Positions 27,808-36,528 of a stretch of 64,000 bases of DNA are shown piece by piece. Under the pieces are notes generated by a model that was not told the origin of the DNA, ran no database searches, and saw only the letters and a list, made by a program, of their open reading frames with translations. This DNA is from UTCFX2 sp002050125 (GTDB lineage Bacteria; Chloroflexota; Anaerolineae; Anaerolineales; UBA4823), in contig JAOSJQ010000001.1 of NCBI GenBank assembly GCA_027494035.1, positions 2,108,001 to 2,172,000 of the forward strand, read 5' to 3'. The position numbers and the translations under genes were made by a program. Within the stretch, counting starts at the first letter, position 1; each line of letters starts with the position of its first letter.

Positions 27808-28534
27808 GGCTCTGGCGCTATGGACGCCCGCCTCGCTTTCCCCCTCAAAGCCAGACGTCGATCCGGAACGCCTGATCGAACTCCATGGCGTGACAAAGGT
27901 CTATCAGTCCAGCGCCGGGAAATTCAGCGCGCTGAAAGGGGTGGATCTCAAATTCGCAGCGGGCGAGTTTGTGGCTATCGTTGGCAAATCGGGCAGCGGC
28001 AAGACCACTTTGATCAACGTGTTGACCGGGATCGACCGCCCGACTGCGGGAGAAGTATACGTGGCTGGCACGCCCGTTCATAAACTGGATGAAGGTCAAC
28101 TGGCAACCTGGCGCGGCGCGAATCTGGGGATTGTTTTCCAGTTTTTTCAGCTTTTGCCAACCTTGACCGTGCTCGAGAATGTGCGCCTGCCAATGGATTT
28201 CTGCAATGTATTTGACCCGGGTGACCGGAACGAGCTTGCCATGCAGCTTCTGGAGAAGGTCGGCGTCAGCGAATTGGCGGATCAATTGCCGAGCCAGCTC
28301 TCGGGCGGGCAGCAGCAGAGTGTGGCGATCGCGCGGGCGCTGGCAAACGACCCGCCCATCATCGTGACCGATGAGCCAACCGGCAACCTTGATTCCCGCA
28401 CCGCCGAACAGGTTTTCGAACTGCTTCAGAAGCTCGCCGAGAACGGAAAGACGGTTCTCATGGTCACGCATGAAGATGATCTGGCTCGGCGGGCGAACCG
28501 GGTCGTCACGATTAAAGACGGGGAAATTATCTAG
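27800..28534 (+). CDS. ABC exporter ATPase (MacB/LolD type)
   Basis: A 244-residue ATPase with Walker A GKSGSGKTT, the FQFFQLLP Q-loop, signature LSGGQQQ, Walker B IIVTDEPTGNLDS and the His switch MVTHEDD. It is a close relative of the first ATPase of this operon but is intact. The signature is followed by S where most members have R (QQQSVAIARAL). It may form a heterodimer with the first ATPase. Confidence 0.92.
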   Translation: MNKALALWTPASLSPSKPDVDPERLIELHGVTKVYQSSAGKFSALKGVDLKFAAGEFVAIVGKSGSGKTTLINVLTGIDRPTAGEVYVAGTPVHKLDEGQLATWRGANLGIVFQFFQLLPTLTVLENVRLPMDFCNVFDPGDRNELAMQLLEKVGVSELADQLPSQLSGGQQQSVAIARALANDPPIIVTDEPTGNLDSRTAEQVFELLQKLAENGKTVLMVTHEDDLARRANRVVTIKDGEII

Positions 28535-29844
28535 GTTTCCATAAACTTGCCGGCGCCGCTGAAAGCCGAACCGAAGGCGATCAGTACCAGCAATCCGCCC
28601 GAACCAATCAACAAACCGGTCACATTCCACTTGCTGAGAGCGCCCGCCAGGGTCACGGCAATTGGATTCAACCCGATCGTCGCAAAAGTGAGCAGGCTCA
28701 TGGTGCGCCCCAGCATCGTTGGGGGCGCGCGGAGTTGCAGCCAGGTGATGACCATGATCAAGACATAGCCCCCGCCGATGCCCGTAATCAACGAAATCAA
28801 TGCGGCGATAAACGCATTGGTTGTGAAAGCCAGAACGATCAAACCAAACCCCAATGCGCCCACGATGAGAAGCAATATCTGACCGACCAGCTTTGAGGGC
28901 GGTTGAGGCAGCGAGCTTGCCAGCAAGATCCCAATGAGCGAACCCCCGCCAAAGGCGGACATGATCAATCCATAAGCCGCCGCCCCTCCAACGAAGCGGA
29001 TGTTCACCAGGACGGGCACGCCTACGATCAGCGTTCCATTGACCACAAATGCCATCAGAGCGACGAGCAGAAAGAAGATCCGCAGGTCTTCATTTTTCCA
29101 GGCATAAGCCAATCCTGTCTGGATCGACCTTAACACCCCTTCTTGCTTTGATCCCTCCTCCAAACCAATATGGTTCGCATCCTTCTGGATCCTCGAGATG
29201 AAGATCGCGGCGAGAAAATAACCCAGCGCGTCGATGCCAAATGCAATGCCAATCCCCTGCAAGTCTTCGACCGTACGCCCGCTGATAATCACACGGTTGG
29301 GACCGTTGAGCCAGGCAATCAGCAGCCCGGCGACGAGGGGACCGAGAAACATACTGAGCTGAGCAGTGCCTTGGATAAGCGCGTTGCCGGTTTGCAATTT
29401 TTTCTCGTCCAGCAACGCTGGAATAATCGAGTTCTGCGCCGGGAAGAAAAAGCCGTCCACGATCCCAAAACAAAGCGCCAGGAGATAGAGGATCCAAAGG
29501 TGAAACATACCCGTGAGCACCAGACCGGCAAGCGTGCCCACAAGCACGCAGCGCATGATCACCGACACGAAGACCACTTTGCGCGGCGAGAATCGATCGG
29601 TCAGCGCGCCGCCGATCAGCATAAAAATACTGCGGGGAACCATTTGAATTGCCATCAGGCTGCCCAATACCAGGGGGTTGCCGGTGAGCTTTAAGATCAA
29701 CCAGGGCAGCGCGATCCAATAAAACTGATCGCCGATAAGCGAGAAGAATTCCCCCATCCAGAGTAGGCGGAAGTCTTTGATTTGGAGAATCTCAAGCGGG
29801 GAGAGCAGGCGCGCCCGCAGACGCTGCGAGAAGATATTTTCCAT
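28531..29844 (-). CDS. MFS transporter, MFS_3-like exporter
   Basis: A 437-residue major facilitator protein with about 12 membrane segments. The A-motif-like loop between TM2 and TM3 reads GGALTDRFSPRKVV. It resembles MFS_3 exporters (EntS/TetA-like). It is convergent with the ABC operon and overlaps its last gene by 4 bases. Substrate unknown; export of a small molecule is likely. Confidence 0.88.
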   Translation of the reverse strand: MENIFSQRLRARLLSPLEILQIKDFRLLWMGEFFSLIGDQFYWIALPWLILKLTGNPLVLGSLMAIQMVPRSIFMLIGGALTDRFSPRKVVFVSVIMRCVLVGTLAGLVLTGMFHLWILYLLALCFGIVDGFFFPAQNSIIPALLDEKKLQTGNALIQGTAQLSMFLGPLVAGLLIAWLNGPNRVIISGRTVEDLQGIGIAFGIDALGYFLAAIFISRIQKDANHIGLEEGSKQEGVLRSIQTGLAYAWKNEDLRIFFLLVALMAFVVNGTLIVGVPVLVNIRFVGGAAAYGLIMSAFGGGSLIGILLASSLPQPPSKLVGQILLLIVGALGFGLIVLAFTTNAFIAALISLITGIGGGYVLIMVITWLQLRAPPTMLGRTMSLLTFATIGLNPIAVTLAGALSKWNVTGLLIGSGGLLVLIAFGSAFSGAGKFMET

Positions 29845-29968
29845 CGCTCAACTCATCAGACGCCGTTGAGCCGAAGGATTGCATGGCAGGTTCGTTCGAA
29901 TGCGGTTAAGGTCATGGTTCACTCAATCTGGCATTATAAACCGATTTCTTGGATAGAGGAGCTGCTTT

Positions 29969-31444
29969 TTAACGATTGCCAGATTGATCTCGAGCGTCAA
30001 AGTCTCGATCCGCATCCATTTCATCCTGGAGGTTTATCTCGCTGGGTGATGAGATTGTCTCATTCGCGCAGAGCGCCTCAGCTAATTGCTCGGTCGATAT
30101 CTGGGCATCTCTGATATAGGCGCCGTTCAAATTGGTTTGGCGCAGCTTGGCATGAGTCAGCGTCGCCCAACTCAGGTTCGCGTGGCTGAAATCGGCGCGG
30201 CGCAGGTCGGCTTCACTCAGATCGGTTTTGGTAAGTTTGGCGCGGCGCAGGTCCGCCTGGCGCAGATTGGCGCCCTGCAGCTCAGTGAATTCCAGATCTG
30301 CCCCACTCAGACGGGCTTTGCTCAAATCTGCCCCTGTAAAGCTTGCATGGGAGCAAAATGATTCGCGCAAATCCGCCTTGCTCAGATCGGCTTCATCCAG
30401 CTTTGCTCGCTGCAGGCACGCCTGCCATAGAACAGCGTTTCTCAGGTTAGCGCTATAGCAGTTGGTTTCGCTCAGAAAGGCGCTAATCAGGATTGCCCCA
30501 CTCAGATCAGCTTCGACCAGCCTGGCGCCGTCCAATCGGGCATGCCCCAGATGCGCTTTATGCAAGTTGGAATTACCTAGATCGGCGCGCCTCAGGTCAG
30601 ATCCATCCAGTCGGGCGCTGCTCAGGTCAACCCAGGACAGGTCTGCCTCGCAGCCGGTTATTGATACTAAATGGGCGCCTTTCATGTTAGCTGAACTCAG
30701 GTCTGCCCCGCTTAAATCAGATTCATAGAAAAACGCTCCTGCTAAGTCTGCTTCACCCAGATCAGCCTTGTGCAGGTTGGTTGAATTCATTCGGGTTTTT
30801 TGTAAGAAAGCTCCATGCAGATTTGCTCCACTTAGATTGACTTCATTCAACTGAGCTTCACTTAACCAGGCGCGCCTCAGGTTGGCTCCACTCAAGTTAA
30901 ATCCGTCCAGACAAGCCTGGTAGAGATCGATCTCTCGCAGGTCGGCTCCCGATAACAGCGAATCTGCCAGCCCAGTATCCTGCAAAAACTGGAGGACAAT
31001 CTGCCGGCGCATGCGGTCATCGATCCGTAAGAGACGGGTTGTCAATGCCAGCGCCGCCCGACGAACTGGAGCATCCACCTCGAAGCGATGTCTCAACAGG
31101 TCGTGTTCCAGGATCAACGCTCTCATTTCCTCCAGGTAAGCCTGCAGACGGTTTTCATTCTGAAGCTGACGGGCGCGCTCCTGCTCCTCCCAGCGATCGT
31201 CAAACGCCACCCAACCCCAGACAGCCATAGCCAGGAACGCAATCAAGAGCAGACCGAGAGGCAGCGTAAGCAGCGCGAGCCAATCCCAAAAAGTTCTGCC
31301 CGCATCCCAACCGGCAGGCAACCAGAGCGAGGTTATCCGGTAAGCCCAGACGATCAGGAACGGAAACAGGGCGAGGATTAATAAAACAACCAGCCCACGC
31401 CAATAAGCGCTAATGACACGGTTGAATTGATCGGTTTTCCTCAT
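29969..31444 (-). CDS. Membrane-anchored pentapeptide-repeat protein
   Basis: A 491-residue protein with two N-terminal membrane segments (about 18-36 and 52-76), a charged coiled region (about 82-115), and then some 55-60 units of the A(D/N)LxX pentapeptide repeat (about 165-455), which forms a right-handed four-sided helix. Similar two-TM pentapeptide proteins are common in cyanobacteria and Chloroflexota; the function is not known. Apparent open frames on the other strand are by-products of the repeat. Confidence 0.9.
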   Translation of the reverse strand: MRKTDQFNRVISAYWRGLVVLLILALFPFLIVWAYRITSLWLPAGWDAGRTFWDWLALLTLPLGLLLIAFLAMAVWGWVAFDDRWEEQERARQLQNENRLQAYLEEMRALILEHDLLRHRFEVDAPVRRAALALTTRLLRIDDRMRRQIVLQFLQDTGLADSLLSGADLREIDLYQACLDGFNLSGANLRRAWLSEAQLNEVNLSGANLHGAFLQKTRMNSTNLHKADLGEADLAGAFFYESDLSGADLSSANMKGAHLVSITGCEADLSWVDLSSARLDGSDLRRADLGNSNLHKAHLGHARLDGARLVEADLSGAILISAFLSETNCYSANLRNAVLWQACLQRAKLDEADLSKADLRESFCSHASFTGADLSKARLSGADLEFTELQGANLRQADLRRAKLTKTDLSEADLRRADFSHANLSWATLTHAKLRQTNLNGAYIRDAQISTEQLAEALCANETISSPSEINLQDEMDADRDFDARDQSGNR

Positions 31445-31728
31445 AGGCTCGCCCTCCTTGCCGGTAGATAAGCCTGGTGATAATTGGGAAAGGAAATCTG
31501 ATTCTGATTGTTAATAAAAGTATACATCGGACTGGAGACGGTTCAAGTGACATTCATCATGACTCTGCAACAGGCAGATTCGATCGAAAATAGCCCTGTA
31601 TTTGCCTCAATATCAGTTATGTGCCAGAAATCATGCCCATAACCTATTGACATTTTGCTCAAGACAGCGCAGAATCGATCTAAGTTACCTGGCAGCCGTC
31701 CAACATGCCCTGTCAGAGGAACGCTACT
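31445..31728. other. Divergent intergenic region, no gene seen
   Basis: About 284 bases between the divergent pentapeptide-repeat and lipoprotein genes. No reading frame, hairpin terminator or clear promoter consensus stands out; only GAGGAA just before the lipoprotein ATG at 31729. Confidence 0.4.
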
Positions 31729-32421
31729 ATGTCAAATAAAAAAACCGCGATTGTAACTTTTGGATGTGCCCTGGGTATGGTGTTGCTGGCGGCTTGCAGC
31801 CCAGTTGCGCCGACCGGCACAGCCACCTTGGATCTCAACCCCTTGCGCACCGAGGTCGCCGCAACTGTGCTGGCTCAGGTCTCGCAGACGCAAGCCAGCC
31901 TGCCCTCGCTCACCCCCACGCCAAACCCTACCGCGACCTTTCCGCCTCTCCCGACTTTCACTTCGGAAGCCAGCCCTGGTCCCACCCTGCCGGCATTGCC
32001 GACGATCGGCACCCCTGGCACCCCCGGCACTCCCAGCAGCGCTGGCAATGACCGCGCCCAGTGGGTGTCGCAGACCATCGCCGATGATACGAATTTCATC
32101 CCTGGGGAAGTCTTTACCATGACCTGGCGGGTCAAGAACGTAGGCACTTCCACCTGGACTGCGGCTTACTGGCTCCGGTTTTACAGCGGAGACCCTTTTG
32201 GCGCGCCTAAGGAAGCGCAGCTTGGGCAGATCGTTCCCCCTGGCGCAGAGGTCAGCCTCTCTCTTCCGATGAAAGCGCCGGTTCTTCCCGGAGATTACCG
32301 CAGCGATTGGGTGCTCTCGAACGAGACCCGCCGCAATTTCAAAGATGCAATATTCCTCAAAATTCGGGTAGTAAACCCCGTAACGCCTACCCCTAGCCCG
32401 ACCGCTACCCCGCGGCCGTGA
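31729..32421 (+). CDS. Lipoprotein with NBR1-Ig-like domain
   Basis: A 230-residue lipoprotein. The signal ends in the lipobox LLAACS. A Thr/Pro-rich stalk (about 75-105) leads to an Ig-like domain near 115-220 with the pattern FTMTWRVKNVGTSTWT and YRSDWVLSN, typical of NBR1-Ig-like domains common in Chloroflexota secreted proteins. It ends in another TPTPSPTATPRP stalk. The ATG at 31729 has GAGGAA upstream; 31705 is the longer alternative. Role: surface binding, ligand unknown. Confidence 0.85.
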   Translation: MSNKKTAIVTFGCALGMVLLAACSPVAPTGTATLDLNPLRTEVAATVLAQVSQTQASLPSLTPTPNPTATFPPLPTFTSEASPGPTLPALPTIGTPGTPGTPSSAGNDRAQWVSQTIADDTNFIPGEVFTMTWRVKNVGTSTWTAAYWLRFYSGDPFGAPKEAQLGQIVPPGAEVSLSLPMKAPVLPGDYRSDWVLSNETRRNFKDAIFLKIRVVNPVTPTPSPTATPRP

Positions 32422-32509
32422 TCGACTCGCCCGTGGGCGGGCGCATTGGGTTGGGTGATCGTCAGCAGTCAGCCGCTCGCCGCACATTCCACGGCTGCAC
32501 GAATATGGC

Positions 32510-33010
32510 TTATGTACGTTTAAGTTTGAAAACGCTTTCGATGAAATCAGCGATGCCGCTGACGTCATTCCAATTGAAGCGCGGCACTGAGACCGCAATT
32601 TGGGCATCGCTTGCCACCGCGATCAATTGCGCGGGGTCGGAAATCAGCTCGAGTCCGTTAGCCTGGCGCACCACCTCGATCGCGGGTTTGCCGGCGCGTT
32701 TGTAACCCTCCGTAATTAGAATATCCACGTCGGGGATCGATTCGATAATCTCGTCCAGTTCCAGTTCACGCTCCAGCCGGCGAATTGTGGCGATCTTGTC
32801 CGGCGCAGCCAGCACAACCACGTCGCTCCCTGCCTGGGCATGCCGCCAGGTATCTTTGCCAGGCTGATCGATTTCAAAGCCAGGGTGAAAATGGTGCTTT
32901 ACCGTTCCCACTCGATAACCACGCCGTTTTAACTCTCTGATCAGCTTCTCGATCAGCGTGGTTTTTCCGCTCTTGGACTTTCCGATGATGGATAAAACTG
33001 GCGTGGACAT
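32510..33010 (-). CDS. mobB: Molybdopterin-guanine dinucleotide biosynthesis protein B
   Basis: A 166-residue GTP-binding accessory protein of molybdenum cofactor maturation. The P-loop is IGKSKSGKTTL and the conserved GTVKHHFHPGFEID and DILITEGYK motifs are present. No MobA or Moa gene is in the window. It is preceded by about 270 bases with structured RNA and a short peptide frame. Confidence 0.9.
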   Translation of the reverse strand: MSTPVLSIIGKSKSGKTTLIEKLIRELKRRGYRVGTVKHHFHPGFEIDQPGKDTWRHAQAGSDVVVLAAPDKIATIRRLERELELDEIIESIPDVDILITEGYKRAGKPAIEVVRQANGLELISDPAQLIAVASDAQIAVSVPRFNWNDVSGIADFIESVFKLKRT

Positions 33011-33051
33011 ATCCTTTTCCCCATTTACTCAACCGCGCCATAAAGACAAGA

Positions 33052-33214
33052 AGCCGCTCTTACAAGCGGCTCCTTGCAGCGCTGCGGCACCCTATTTCAC
33101 AACAGTGAGGAGGGTTACCGCAGCGCTTCGTAAGGTACTACTACCATCTAACATCTTGGCAACACCTCCTCTCCTGTAGGATAGCGGAGATTTGACGAGC
33201 TTGCGCTCATCCAT
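33052..33214 (-). promoter_or_regulatory. Structured leader upstream of mobB (possible attenuator)
   Basis: On the minus strand, in order: a 7-bp hairpin with a GCAA tetraloop (33211-33194), GGAGGTG and a 20-codon frame (33154-33092), a perfect 10-bp stem AGCGCTGCGG / CCGCAGCGCT with an extra inner ACCCT / AGGGT stem (33127-33078), then AGCCGCT / AGCGGCT (33072-33051) and a T-rich tail. The long hairpin overlaps the end of the short frame. The order resembles a leader-peptide attenuator, or the last hairpin may simply end the upstream transcript. I do not recognise a known riboswitch class. Confidence 0.5.
33092..33154 (-). CDS. Possible 20-aa leader peptide
   Basis: ATG with an excellent GGAGGTG eight bases before it, 20 codons, stop TAG. 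The product is rich in Ser, Thr, Leu and Val and ends AAVTLLTVVK. An upstream in-frame ATG at 33214 would give 40 residues but has no ribosome-binding site. No family recognised. The last codons lie in the first arm of the long hairpin, which is why a leader-peptide role is suggested. Confidence 0.4.
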   Translation of the reverse strand: MLDGSSTLRSAAVTLLTVVK

Positions 33215-33281
33215 ACTGCTGAAGAAAGTATCACATAGAATGAACTGCTTGTCAATCCTGACCAGGTTAGTGTATTTAACC

Positions 33282-34334
33282 TTATTCGGGTGCGGGCGCG
33301 GGCAGCCATTCCGCGGCTGGCTGGCTGGACTGCACGATATGCATCCCGGCGTCGGCGAATTTTCGATAAGCCGCATCCGCCGGTTCGGTGAAGTCCACTA
33401 CGCCTGGTATCACCACCGGTGATGTGCAGTCTTCTAATAAATAGATTTTGTGCGCCAGCTCTTCGTTGTATTGACGGATATCGCCGAGCAGGTCGTCAAT
33501 CGTCCATGCCACGCAGTGGCTTTTCGCCTGCCCGGCAATGATCACCGCGTCAAAGTCTTCCAGCATCTGGATGAATTTCCGGTTCTTCTCGGCAATCCGC
33601 TCGCCTTGCGGACCATCAAGCACCTCCGGACCGATTGCCGAATAATGCTCGGTGAGCGGATTGCCCCCCTTGATCACGAAATCCACCTGGTTCTTGCGCG
33701 CAATCGTGTGAAAGAAGATCGCTTCCTCCACCGCCGGGACCAGCGCGTGCCCGATGCCGCCCAGCATGACATGATAGGGCCAGATCGTCAGGTCGTATTT
33801 GTGCCGCGATTTGAGTTCGTGGGTGTAATGCAGCAGATGCTCCTGACCAAACTCCGGGTCTATTCCCAGGCTCGCGGCGATGAGCGGGTTGAATCTCCAG
33901 CGCCCCGCCGCCACGTCGTCATAAGAGATCATGGTCATCGGTTGGGGATGCTGACCGTTTTCGTCCACGATGAAAATCTGGTGAAAGATCTGCAGCGCGG
34001 TGTGGGTATCCAGCGTGGCGGCGATGTGGGTGATCCGGTGCAGATTCCGGTAGATGAACGCAGCCAGGCGCCGATTGTCATCCACCGCTCCGGCGCCGGA
34101 TCTGCCAGCCACGAAAAGCTCGAAGCCGGGGATGCAGAACGAATTCTGCACATCAATCGCGATCAGCGCAATTCTGGTCTGATCCTCGCTGGCTGGCGGG
34201 ATATCGTGCTCGGCTGCCCATTGGGCGGCTTCGCTGGCTCGCTGCAGGTAGTCCACTCGCCAAATTTCACCCACCTTTTCCGGGTCGAAATGGGTCGGGA
34301 GGGGCAGCTCACGCTGCTGGTGCTCAATAGTCAT
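33282..34334 (-). CDS. Nicotinamidase-like cysteine hydrolase
   Basis: A 350-residue isochorismatase-superfamily hydrolase, longer than a typical nicotinamidase (about 180-210 residues). The catalytic triad is visible: Asp in LIAIDVQNSF, Lys in FVIKGG and Cys in AKSHCVAW. The ATG at 34334 follows GGAG and is preferred to 34415. The extra length comes from the N-terminal 45 residues and a large middle insert. Substrate unknown. Confidence 0.82.
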   Translation of the reverse strand: MTIEHQQRELPLPTHFDPEKVGEIWRVDYLQRASEAAQWAAEHDIPPASEDQTRIALIAIDVQNSFCIPGFELFVAGRSGAGAVDDNRRLAAFIYRNLHRITHIAATLDTHTALQIFHQIFIVDENGQHPQPMTMISYDDVAAGRWRFNPLIAASLGIDPEFGQEHLLHYTHELKSRHKYDLTIWPYHVMLGGIGHALVPAVEEAIFFHTIARKNQVDFVIKGGNPLTEHYSAIGPEVLDGPQGERIAEKNRKFIQMLEDFDAVIIAGQAKSHCVAWTIDDLLGDIRQYNEELAHKIYLLEDCTSPVVIPGVVDFTEPADAAYRKFADAGMHIVQSSQPAAEWLPAPAPE

Positions 34335-34442
34335 ATCAACTCCAAAATGAAACTCATCAGCTTGATTCTCAAGCCGCCTCAAAGTTTTTATAGCCAGCGC
34401 ACTTTTTATCGTCAACCAGACCGAGGCGCGGTTTTCGAGGGT

Positions 34443-35902
34443 TCAGACCTTCTTGTGCCGGGCGCCGGGTCGGCGTCTTAGCGTTGAATCGCCCGTGTAC
34501 GAAGGCGCCATCAGGGCATAGATCTGACACAGCCGCCGATCCAGCATCCGGCTGCGCAGGCGCGCATCCATTTCTTCGAGACTGATCGCCGAGGTGATCA
34601 CCGTGGGCAGTTCGGCGTTATAGCGATAGTTGAACAACTGGTACAGTTTTTCTTTGACCCACGGCGTTTGGGATTGGAGCCCCAGATCATCCAAGATCAG
34701 CAGCGGGCAATGGCGGATCTCCTCGAACCGCCGGTCGAGCGAAATCGTGCTGTTTGGGTTGAAGGTTGCCCGCAGGTGATCAAACAGATCCGAGACGCTC
34801 ACAAACATCGGCAGCGGCACGTTCGTCATCGAGGGTTGCTGGTCATGGAGACATAATTGCCAATCGCCGCTGCCAGATGGGTCTTGCCAGAACCGTAGCC
34901 GCCCAAAAAAACCAGCCAGCCGTGGGGAGCTTCTGCAAACCGCCGGGCGGCTTCATAGGCTTTTTCCAGGCTGCGCAATTCCTCGGCTCCCAAGTTTTCG
35001 TTCTTTCGCAAATCAAAAGTCTCAAAAGTCTGTTTGGGGAATAAATGTAAGGAGGAAAGCACATGATGACCATAATCGCCCACTGGTCCGCGATAATCGG
35101 GCGCCATGATCTTGACCACCGTGACCAGGTCAGGATGCTTCAAGCGTGATTCGATGCGATCCTCGATATCTTTTTCGGACAGGTTGGTGGTCACCACCAG
35201 AGGCAGCCGGTTGATGTAGCGATAGTTGATAATCTGGAACAGCTTCTCTTGCGCCCAGGCGGTCGCGTTTTGGGTGCCGAAATCATCCAGGATCAGCAAC
35301 GGGGCGTTGCGGATGCGATCAAAGCGTTCTTCGAATGTGGACTGCGGATCGTTGTAGGCGAAACGCAGGCTGTCGAGCAGGTCCGGCACAGTGATGAACA
35401 GGGTGGGCATTCCAATGCTCACCGCGAAGTTGGCGATTGCCGCGGCGAGATGGGTTTTACCACAGCCGTAACCGCCCTGCAGGATCAGCCAGCCTTCAAT
35501 GTGGCGGGCATAGTGATTCGCCTGGTTGAAAGCTAGTTCGAGCGAGTCAGCCTGGCGCGGCAGCGCGCCGACGCGTCCGCGTAACTCGAAATTCTCAAAG
35601 GTCAGGTGGCTGAGTTCATCGAGCTGGCTCAACTCGAACAAGCGCTGCCGTACCTGTTGGCTCACCTGCGCCTGGCGGCAGGAACAGATCTGAACTTTGC
35701 CAAAATCCGGGTGGTCGAGCGGCAGGTCTTTGCGCAAAAAACCCACCCCGTGACACAGCGGGCAGTTCGGGTCGCCCGCGGCTGGATCGTCTATGTCAGG
35801 CGGACCGTCAGCGTTCGATGAAGTCTGAGAACTCGCCTTCCACGTATCGCCGGCGATCTGCCTCAGAGTCTGGTCGATCTTCTGTCTTTTCTTTCCGTCC
35901 AT
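34443..35902 (-). CDS. Tandem-domain DnaI/DnaC-like helicase loader, one frameshift
   Basis: A protein of about 486 residues after correction with two consecutive DnaC/DnaI-like AAA+ domains. Residues 47-75 carry a zinc cluster (CPLC ... CSC), as in DnaI. Domain 1: Walker A GGYGCGKTH (about 143-151), Walker B LLILDDFG. Domain 2: Walker A GGYGSGKTH (about 334-342), Walker B LLILDDLG, the latter after a frame change at the GGG run 34833-34835 (one base missing). As read, the first frame stops in an ATGA overlap that separates the Walker motifs of domain 2. The start overlaps the DnaD-like gene by 95 bases, but AAGGA stands six bases before the ATG. It should load DnaB, encoded two genes upstream. 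Confidence 0.83.
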
Positions 35903-36527
35903 GCTTTCCTTCTCGGCGCCAGCGTTCTAAAATGGCGACGATGTAACGCCAGTGGCGTTTGTTGTTTTGCACCGCGATGCCGATCGCCTCTTCGATCCAG
36001 GCAGGCGGGTAAGTTTCTTCCGCCTCAGCCAGCGAATCGGCGATCAGCGGGGTGAGCGGACCGATATTTTCTTCGTAAAGTTGGAAGATATTGATCGGCT
36101 CTTCAAAATTTGGCGAGCCTTCTGTGCCACCTTCGAGCGGACGCCAGCGCCCGCTTGCAATCGCGCGTAGCGCCGCACGACCTTTGGGAGAATTGAGAAA
36201 GTAAACCTGCTCGGTTTCTTGCGGGGCGTCGATGTTAGCCTCGAGCAGAATGCCGCGCTCCACGGCTCGGCTGAGCGCCTCTCGCAGTCTGTCCGGCGCG
36301 GCGCTGGGGTCGGGGTCCAACCAGCTTGTTAGTTCCGGATCTTGCACCAGGTCAGCCCAGCGCACAAAGCGAAACGAGCCTTCGATTTGATCCAGCCGCC
36401 AGAAGACGTGCAGTGTCACTTTCAACTCGCCCAAGTGATTGATCGCGGGGAGAAGTTCGCGGAAGAAAAGCGCCGGGATCGCCACCTGGCGCTTTCGACC
36501 TTCCGGGAAACCTTTGAATCCGGGCAT
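35808..36527 (-). CDS. DnaD/DnaB_2-domain primosome protein
   Basis: A 239-residue protein. The N-terminal part (about 1-130) looks like a winged-helix region; the C-terminal part, with IFQLYEENIGPLTPLIAD and WIEEAIGIAVQNNKRHWRYI, is the DnaD/DnaB_2 fold of replication restart and initiation proteins of Gram-positive type. It is 1-2 bases after dnaB and overlaps the loader gene, giving a dnaB - DnaD - DnaI-like primosome operon. Confidence 0.82.
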   Translation of the reverse strand: MPGFKGFPEGRKRQVAIPALFFRELLPAINHLGELKVTLHVFWRLDQIEGSFRFVRWADLVQDPELTSWLDPDPSAAPDRLREALSRAVERGILLEANIDAPQETEQVYFLNSPKGRAALRAIASGRWRPLEGGTEGSPNFEEPINIFQLYEENIGPLTPLIADSLAEAEETYPPAWIEEAIGIAVQNNKRHWRYIVAILERWRREGKHGRKEKTEDRPDSEADRRRYVEGEFSDFIER

Positions 36528-36528
36528 G

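Noticed and set aside
30086..31381. Several long plus-strand frames opposite the pentapeptide-repeat gene
   Set aside because: The repeated codon pattern of the minus-strand repeat keeps other frames open; these products have no signal, domain or ribosome-binding site of their own.
33092..33376. A 94-codon minus-strand frame before mobB read as a full gene
   Set aside because: Its N-terminal part overlaps the end of the nicotinamidase-like gene in another frame and has no ribosome-binding site; only the last 20 codons follow a good one.
33450..34481. A 343-codon plus-strand frame opposite the nicotinamidase-like gene
   Set aside because: The opposite strand shows a complete Asp-Lys-Cys triad and the family fold; the plus frame has no recognisable domain.
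34826..34829. ATGA stop-start overlap that would split the second AAA+ domain into two coupled genes
   Set aside because: The Walker A and Walker B motifs of one domain would lie in separate proteins. One missing base in the GGG run at 34833-34835 joins them, in line with the other homopolymer shifts.
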